From: Clostridia bacterium
GTDB lineage: Bacteria > UBA6262 > WVXT01 > JAUXBS01
NCBI GenBank assembly: GCA_030618495.1
Contig: JAUXDE010000017.1
Coordinates: forward strand, 1 to 20,320
Length of the DNA: 20,320 nucleotides
Direction of reading: 5' to 3'
How positions within the stretch are numbered: position 1 is the stretch's first letter; each line of letters starts with the position of its first letter. Shown here piece by piece: positions 16,399 through 20,320 of the stretch. Under the pieces are notes generated by a model. It saw only the letters and a list, made by a program, of their open reading frames with translations, ran no database searches and was not told the DNA's origin. Position numbers and translations under genes: made by a program.

Positions 16399-18372
16399 TT
16401 GAAAATAAAACATTTCCGTTTACTCATTATACTGATAACAGCCTTCCTCTTAGCCGTTTTCATTTACCGCCGGCTATTGCCTGACATTGAATTAAAAACC
16501 GACTCAAAAACCTACCTTCACTATAATTTCGTTTATATTAACGCCTTTCCTAAAAACAGGTTCATAGCGGATAAAATTAAGGATAACAGGCTGCTTGCCT
16601 TTGTCTACCGGAATGATAAAATGGTTTCAACCGTTGGAAGAAAAGATTTCATGCGCCTTTCTTACAATAAAACCTCCGGGAGCTGGCATGGAAAATGGCC
16701 CGTACCCTGGAACGCTCCCGACGGGGAGTACCATGTCAGAATTAAACACCTTCCCGTTCCAGGCAGGAAGCCGGTTACGGCAACACAATGCGTGTTTAAC
16801 ATAAGCAGGAGAACCCCAAAAAAAATAACGCCGCCGCTTGCGGTGATGAACATGGAGTATTCAAAACCTTTCGAAATGATGAAGGTAAGGGGCCCTGACG
16901 GAACGACCGGGGGATGGAAAAATCTTTTTAAGTGGGCTGAATATTCAGGCGCGGACACGTTTTTTCACCTTACAGGACAGACATCCGCGTACATTGAAAA
17001 AATCGACTCTTCGTTCCCCTGGAATATTGACAATCTTCCCTTACTTGAAGAAATTGCCGCCGAATCCCATAAACACGGGCTTAAGTTCGGCGCCTGGGTC
17101 GCGGTATACCTGACCTTTGGCCCCCGCAAGTTCGCCGCGGAATATGATTATGCGTGGGATTATGACGTTAGGAACAAACGACTTATAAAGGGCAGGGGAA
17201 TATCAATTTCCGACAATAAACGCGTAAATGACGTTATTGAGTTCATAAAAACCATAAAAAAGACCCCGGGCATAGATTACATAGGGCTTGATTACATACG
17301 CAACGCAAGAGGCGGCTTTGAACTCGTAGATGAATTTGTTGATGACATGCAGGTTGAGACACCTTCCGGCTGGGGGACATTCAATGAAAAACAACGGATG
17401 AGCTGGCTGGGAAAACTTGTATACCGCAGGAAAAAGAAAGACATGGCTGTCGTTGAGATGTGGAACTGGTGGAGGGCGAGAAAGATAGCCCTTATAGTAA
17501 AAAGAATAAAAGAAGAATCGGGACTTAAAAAACCATTATGGGTTTTTACCCTCAGCTGGGAAAAAGGCTGGCAGCACGGCCAGGACGTCATAATGATGAA
17601 CGACGCCGGGGCGGATTTCGCGGGGATAATGATGTATGAATGCAACGCCGAACAGTTCTCTAACCTCATTAACGCCTGGGAGAAGTATATTTCCAAAGAA
17701 GACGCTCAGCTTATAGTGGGAAACCTTACGGGCTGGCCCGTCCATCAAAACACCTTAAACCCCTCCGGGCCTGAAGAGTTTTACAACAGGCTTATAACCT
17801 CCGCAAACCGCGTTTACAGCAATGGGAAAGCTTGCGGCATGTTCATTCATGACCTGAGCCGCATACTGTGGGGCAGGAAAGGCCCTTACAGCACCATGGA
17901 GTGGATGGTATCAAGCGCCTCCGCATTATCAAGAATCAGGGAACATTACATGAGCGTCCCCATAGAGGCATCACTTGTTGTAGATAATACTGTTAAATAT
18001 TCCAATCCATTCAACGTACAGGTAAAATTAAAGCGCCTGGACAAAAATAGTAAAATCAGCGATATACGAATCACACCCATGCCTTTTGATGGAACCAATA
18101 TTATTGCTCCCGCAGTCATAGAGACAGAAACCTTTGAAAATGAATTTACCGCTAATTATTCCATGATAATAAACAAATTGATACCGGACAGGGGATTAAG
18201 GTACATGGTGGCGGCAAAGATTGACTGGAAGGATGGAAGCAAGAAATCCCCCAAGAATACAAACTTTGTTTTTAAATACATTGATATAAAGGATTACCCC
18301 CTGCTGCCCCCCGCGACATCCCAGGCAAATAATAACATTAACGACGCAGACAATAAGAATCCCATGGACTAA
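16399..18372 (+). CDS. Membrane-anchored TIM-barrel glycosidase-like protein (GHL10/DUF187-like)
   Basis: The 657-residue protein starts at TTG (16399); the upstream AGGA is 13 nt away, but the hydrophobic N-terminal segment (about 6-24, after MKIKHF) supports this start. That segment is a probable signal anchor; a beta-sandwich-like region (about 30-145) follows, then a TIM-barrel-like region from about 150 to 510 with LLEEIAAESHKHGLKFGAWVA, PGIDYIGLDYIR, MWNWWRARKIALIVKRI and LSWEKGWQHG, and a last beta-sandwich (about 520-625). The GIDYIGLDYIR pattern resembles the glycosyl-hydrolase-like families COG1649/GHL10, which are mostly uncharacterised. Substrate is unknown; an extracytoplasmic role is inferred. 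Confidence 0.65.
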   Translation: MKIKHFRLLIILITAFLLAVFIYRRLLPDIELKTDSKTYLHYNFVYINAFPKNRFIADKIKDNRLLAFVYRNDKMVSTVGRKDFMRLSYNKTSGSWHGKWPVPWNAPDGEYHVRIKHLPVPGRKPVTATQCVFNISRRTPKKITPPLAVMNMEYSKPFEMMKVRGPDGTTGGWKNLFKWAEYSGADTFFHLTGQTSAYIEKIDSSFPWNIDNLPLLEEIAAESHKHGLKFGAWVAVYLTFGPRKFAAEYDYAWDYDVRNKRLIKGRGISISDNKRVNDVIEFIKTIKKTPGIDYIGLDYIRNARGGFELVDEFVDDMQVETPSGWGTFNEKQRMSWLGKLVYRRKKKDMAVVEMWNWWRARKIALIVKRIKEESGLKKPLWVFTLSWEKGWQHGQDVIMMNDAGADFAGIMMYECNAEQFSNLINAWEKYISKEDAQLIVGNLTGWPVHQNTLNPSGPEEFYNRLITSANRVYSNGKACGMFIHDLSRILWGRKGPYSTMEWMVSSASALSRIREHYMSVPIEASLVVDNTVKYSNPFNVQVKLKRLDKNSKISDIRITPMPFDGTNIIAPAVIETETFENEFTANYSMIINKLIPDRGLRYMVAAKIDWKDGSKKSPKNTNFVFKYIDIKDYPLLPPATSQANNNINDADNKNPMD

Positions 18373-18400
18373 GTGCATTCTGCAATCCATATTTGACCTT

Positions 18401-18409
18401 TTATCCACA
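18401..18409 (+). promoter_or_regulatory. DnaA-box consensus match
   Basis: TTATCCACA matches the consensus DnaA box exactly. A second site with one mismatch lies on the other strand at 18571-18579 (TGTGGACAA). Two boxes are far fewer than a normal origin; chance remains plausible for one match in 20 kb. Confidence 0.3.
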
Positions 18410-18571
18410 AATTGCTGTTGATAATTGCCACTGCTGTTTTGAATAATATCATCAATATAAATTAAACAGTGTCTCATGTTTCCATTACAGAAAACGCCAG
18501 GTAGCATTAAAAACAAAGGAAATGTTTCTATTCATTATAACTTTAAGAAAGTGATTTTAGTGATTTTGTTG

Positions 18572-18600
18572 TGGACAACTCAAAAATAATATGCTAAAAT
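18572..18600 (+). promoter_or_regulatory. Sigma-70-type promoter for the 18696 gene
   Basis: A -35 element TGGACA (18572-18577) is separated by 17 nt from an extended -10 (TGC then TAAAAT, 18595-18600). The predicted start is near 18607, giving an 89-nt leader. The -35 falls inside the GTTGTGGACAAC inverted repeat, a possible operator. Confidence 0.5.
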
Positions 18601-18695
18601 TACATATAAGAAGAAATAATAAGTGAAAAAGTATTTTTCTTAAGCATTAAATATAGGATTATGAATTAATATCTTAAAAAAATAAGGAGCTATTA

Positions 18696-19316
18696 ATGAA
18701 AAAACTATTAATAATATCATCAATTATGTTTTTATTTGTTACGCCAGCGCTTGCGGAATATGGCAGCGGGGGGCCTATCATGCTCATGAGTTTTAACAAC
18801 TATGACCCGCTGAGCAGTTACCTTCAAGGCTACGGTTTTGATGCTATTGAAACCAATATGGGGTCATGGGGAGGCGCCGGTTCCGGGTTCCTGAATGACA
18901 CCACTGCTTTAGGCGGGATATTTTACGGAGGACTTTATACATCATTTGAAGATGAAAATCAGGTGAATTTTAGAAAGCTGTTGGGAGTCATAACAATTGA
19001 AACTTATCTTCTAAAAAAATCGCGTCTTACGGGTTCGGCAATAATCGGTTTTGGCGTGGGGGCAATAAACATGGCCATGAGCGGCGCCAACAACGGGCAT
19101 TTTCTTCTCTTGAATACAGCCCTCTGCGGAGGCTTATCATTCAAAATCAGGGTCATGGATGTTTCCATGCTTGAATTATTTGCCCTTTATATGTACATCC
19201 CGGAAACTGACTGGTCAACCTTATCGGGAGACGCGTCGGCTCCCTCAAGGATGTCACTGAGCGGGCTTGAAGTCGGTATCGGACTGAGATTTGGCGGTGG
19301 AGGCGGACAAGAATAA
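18696..19316 (+). CDS. Exported Gly-rich protein, possible outer-membrane barrel
   Basis: The 206-residue product has a clear signal peptide (MKKLLIISSIMFLFVTPALA, cleavage after residue 20). The mature part is rich in Gly, Ser and aromatic residues with alternating hydrophobic stretches (GGIFYGGLYTSF, IIGFGVGAINMA, LELFALYMYIP, GLEVGIGLRF), consistent with a small beta-barrel, but the C-terminus GGGGGQE lacks the usual final aromatic. I do not recognise the family. AAGGAG precedes the ATG, and it has its own promoter and a probable terminator, so it is likely monocistronic. It is not visibly similar to the two barrel-like genes at 2278-4534. Confidence 0.7.
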   Translation: MKKLLIISSIMFLFVTPALAEYGSGGPIMLMSFNNYDPLSSYLQGYGFDAIETNMGSWGGAGSGFLNDTTALGGIFYGGLYTSFEDENQVNFRKLLGVITIETYLLKKSRLTGSAIIGFGVGAINMAMSGANNGHFLLLNTALCGGLSFKIRVMDVSMLELFALYMYIPETDWSTLSGDASAPSRMSLSGLEVGIGLRFGGGGGQE

Positions 19317-19330
19317 TACATATATAAAAC

Positions 19331-19346
19331 GGGTCAACACCCTTTT
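19331..19346 (+). terminator. Probable intrinsic terminator after the 18696 gene
   Basis: GGGT (19331-19334) and ACCC (19339-19342) pair around a CAAC loop and run into TTTT; with one bulged C the stem extends to AAAA/TTTT. The stem is short, so termination efficiency is uncertain. It lies 14 nt after the stop codon. Confidence 0.5.
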
Positions 19347-19445
19347 AAAATAGAGTATGAATCATTCCTATAACTTCATTATAACTTTCCTGTTGCATTT
19401 ATATTATTAAATAAGTAGGGTCTACTGAAAAACTCCATAAAATAG

Positions 19446-19474
19446 TTGTATCCGACGGTAATAACTGATATAAT
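19446..19474 (+). promoter_or_regulatory. Strong promoter without an obvious gene
   Basis: TTGTAT (19446-19451) and a perfect TATAAT (19469-19474) are 17 nt apart, and TGA before the -10 makes it an extended type. Transcription would begin near 19481, into the nested repeats. No protein-coding gene follows closely, so a small RNA or an untranslated leader is possible. Confidence 0.5.
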
Positions 19475-19559
19475 ACATGGCAGGAAGCACAATAAATGCA
19501 AGGAGATAGAACAATACCCCGTAAAAACCTTGCAGTTAAGAAAGGAAAAACTGCCATGT
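19475..19559 (+). repeat. Nested inverted repeats, possible structured RNA
   Basis: The outer arms ACATGGCAG (19475-19483) and CTGCCATGT (19551-19559) are exact complements, as are the inner arms TGCAAGG (19497-19503) and CCTTGCA (19528-19534). A transcript from the promoter just upstream would contain the whole inner hairpin and part of the outer stem. Confidence 0.45.
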
Positions 19560-19640
19560 CTATAAAAATCGTGCCGTTTTTTAGTGACAGAATCTTTAAA
19601 GTGTTTTTCTTAGATAGTGTGTCAATAATTTATAATTTCC

Positions 19641-19669
19641 TTGCCAGGTAAAAATATATGATGTATACT
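19641..19669 (+). promoter_or_regulatory. Promoter of the AAA_14-type ATPase gene
   Basis: TTGCCA (19641-19646) and TATACT (19664-19669) are 17 nt apart, giving a start near 19676 and a leader of about 40 nt. GAGG at 19701-19704 can serve as ribosome binding site, 11 nt before the ATG. Confidence 0.5.
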
Positions 19670-19700
19670 TTTTGTACATAGTTGTGCATATAGTATACAT
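19661..19700. promoter_or_regulatory. Operator-like inverted repeat over the -10 and start site
   Basis: ATGTATAC (19661-19668) and GTATACAT (19693-19700) are exact inverted copies 24 nt apart. The first covers the -10 element and the pair spans the likely transcription start, as an autoregulatory operator would. The binding protein is unknown. Confidence 0.4.
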
Positions 19701-19715
19701 GAGGTAAAATAAGTT

Positions 19716-20320
19716 ATGGGCTATATCCCACGCAATCTTTCTGCAATATTGGAAAGAAGTATTAAAAACAATAGGGTCATTATAATTCTTGGAAGTAGGC
19801 AGGTTGGCAAAACTACTTCTTTGAAGATACTGCAAAAAAACATTCCGAAAAACAGCATACAATTTTATTTTGACCTTGAGGATATTAGAAACCTGGATAT
19901 ATGCCAGAATATTGACACGTTAAAATTTTATTTATCCGGAGAGGGTGTCAATATTAAGAAACAAAAGGTATTTATTGCCATTGATGAGTTCCAATACATA
20001 AAGAATGCTACAAAACTCCTGAAAACCATATATGACTTGTATCCTTATGTAAAAGTTGTTGTGTCCGGCTCTTCTTCGTTGGAAATTCAAAAACATCTGA
20101 AAGAATCACTTGCAGGAAGAAAAAGAGTTTATATCCTATATTCATTAAGTTTTGAAGAGTATCTAAGGTTTAAAAGCGAAAAGATATATTCAGAATATGA
20201 AAAAATAAGAATATCAAAAGTTGAAAGTCGTTATGTTGAGACAAAAAATAATAAGTATTTTAAAGATTATCTTTCCTCCGACACACCCCGAACAATTTCC
20301 GTTAGTTATATATCTTCGAA
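19716..20320 (+). CDS. AAA_14/DUF4143-type ATPase (3' end cut by window edge)
   Basis: Translation from ATG 19716 stays open for 201 codons to the right edge, so the gene is partial. It starts MGYIPRNLSAILERSIKNNRV, then Walker A GSRQVGKT (26-33), an aspartate-rich stretch FYFDLEDIRNL, Walker B VFIAIDEFQYI (85-95), sensor-like VVVSGSSS (114-121) and YSLSFEEYLRF. These match the N-terminal ATPase part of the widespread AAA_14/DUF4143 proteins, which carry a PD-(D/E)XK-like or DUF4143 part downstream, outside this window. Their function is mostly unknown; roles in defence or genome mobility have been proposed. Codons are more AT-rich than in the housekeeping genes, suggesting different ancestry. 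Confidence 0.8.
   Translation, partial: MGYIPRNLSAILERSIKNNRVIIILGSRQVGKTTSLKILQKNIPKNSIQFYFDLEDIRNLDICQNIDTLKFYLSGEGVNIKKQKVFIAIDEFQYIKNATKLLKTIYDLYPYVKVVVSGSSSLEIQKHLKESLAGRKRVYILYSLSFEEYLRFKSEKIYSEYEKIRISKVESRYVETKNNKYFKDYLSSDTPRTISVSYISS

Larger units (their letters stand above)
18373..18695. other. AT-rich non-coding region
   Basis: These 323 nt hold no gene I can support. They include an exact DnaA-box consensus (TTATCCACA) at 18401-18409, a near-repeat GTGATTTTAGTGATTTTG at 18551-18568, the inverted repeat GTTGTGGACAAC at 18568-18579, and a promoter just before the next gene. No terminator is evident after the 16399-18372 gene. Confidence 0.5.
19317..19715. other. Non-coding region with promoters and inverted repeats
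   Basis: Apart from the terminator, these 399 nt contain no gene I can support. They include a strong promoter at 19446-19474, two nested inverted repeats (19475-19559), a short open frame of 51 codons (19496-19651) without a good ribosome binding site, and the promoter and operator-like repeat of the last gene. A GGGTCTACTGAAAAACTCC string at 19418-19436 resembles an insertion-sequence end, but no transposase remains, so this is a weak impression. Confidence 0.45.

Noticed and set aside
18373-18695. Replication origin
   Set aside because: Only one exact and one near DnaA box are seen, and no dnaA, dnaN or similar gene is nearby.
19496-19651. Small protein of 51 codons
   Set aside because: No good ribosome binding site and no recognisable similarity; it overlaps the nested repeats.
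1-20320. CRISPR array or other regular repeats
   Set aside because: No set of regularly spaced direct repeats was seen.

Overview
The window is a stretch of bacterial chromosome on which every recognisable gene reads on the + strand. It looks like a Gram-negative (diderm) bacterium: there is a lipoprotein with a lipobox, exported proteins resembling outer-membrane beta-barrels, and periplasm-facing anchored proteins. Arginine is mostly AGA/AGG and isoleucine is often ATA, and base composition is moderately AT-rich. I cannot place the organism. The style fits an uncultivated bacterial lineage better than a familiar Proteobacterium or Firmicute.

Layout: (1) 2-2258, pabB (cut by the left edge) and pabC, which make p-aminobenzoate for folate. 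(2) 2278-4534, two paralogous exported beta-barrel-like genes. Each is split by one in-frame stop codon (TAA at 2542, TAG at 4265), and the first carries a CsgG-like domain plus a coiled coil in what is a short turn in the second. (3) 4565-10044, a tight housekeeping run: EF-G-like GTPase, yebC, ruvC, ruvA, ruvB (Holliday junction resolution) and a HIT-family Ap4A phosphorylase-like gene. (4) 10070-10564, an ORF6N-domain gene of phage/mobile type. (5) 10633-15275, a CsgG-like lipoprotein, alaS, an HD-GYP membrane protein overlapping alaS by 4 nt, and tRNA-Arg(CCG). (6) 15335-18372, a SLOG-fold (TIGR00725-like) gene, D-aminoacyl-tRNA deacylase and a membrane-anchored TIM-barrel glycosidase-like protein. 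(7) 18373-20320, an AT-rich, gene-poor end holding a promoter, a small exported Gly-rich protein, a likely terminator, nested inverted repeats behind a strong promoter, and the start of an AAA_14/DUF4143-type ATPase with an operator-like inverted repeat over its promoter. That last gene runs off the right edge.

The core is about translation quality (EF-G-like factor, YebC, AlaRS, DTD, tRNA-Arg) and DNA repair (RuvABC). I found no CRISPR array, complete insertion sequence or clear biosynthetic island. The most interesting points are the twin paralogues with single in-frame stops, the CsgG-like domain placed inside a barrel, the HD-GYP protein whose GYP reads GYI, and the structured, promoter-bearing non-coding DNA around 19441-19700. 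None of these is proven to be a new system.
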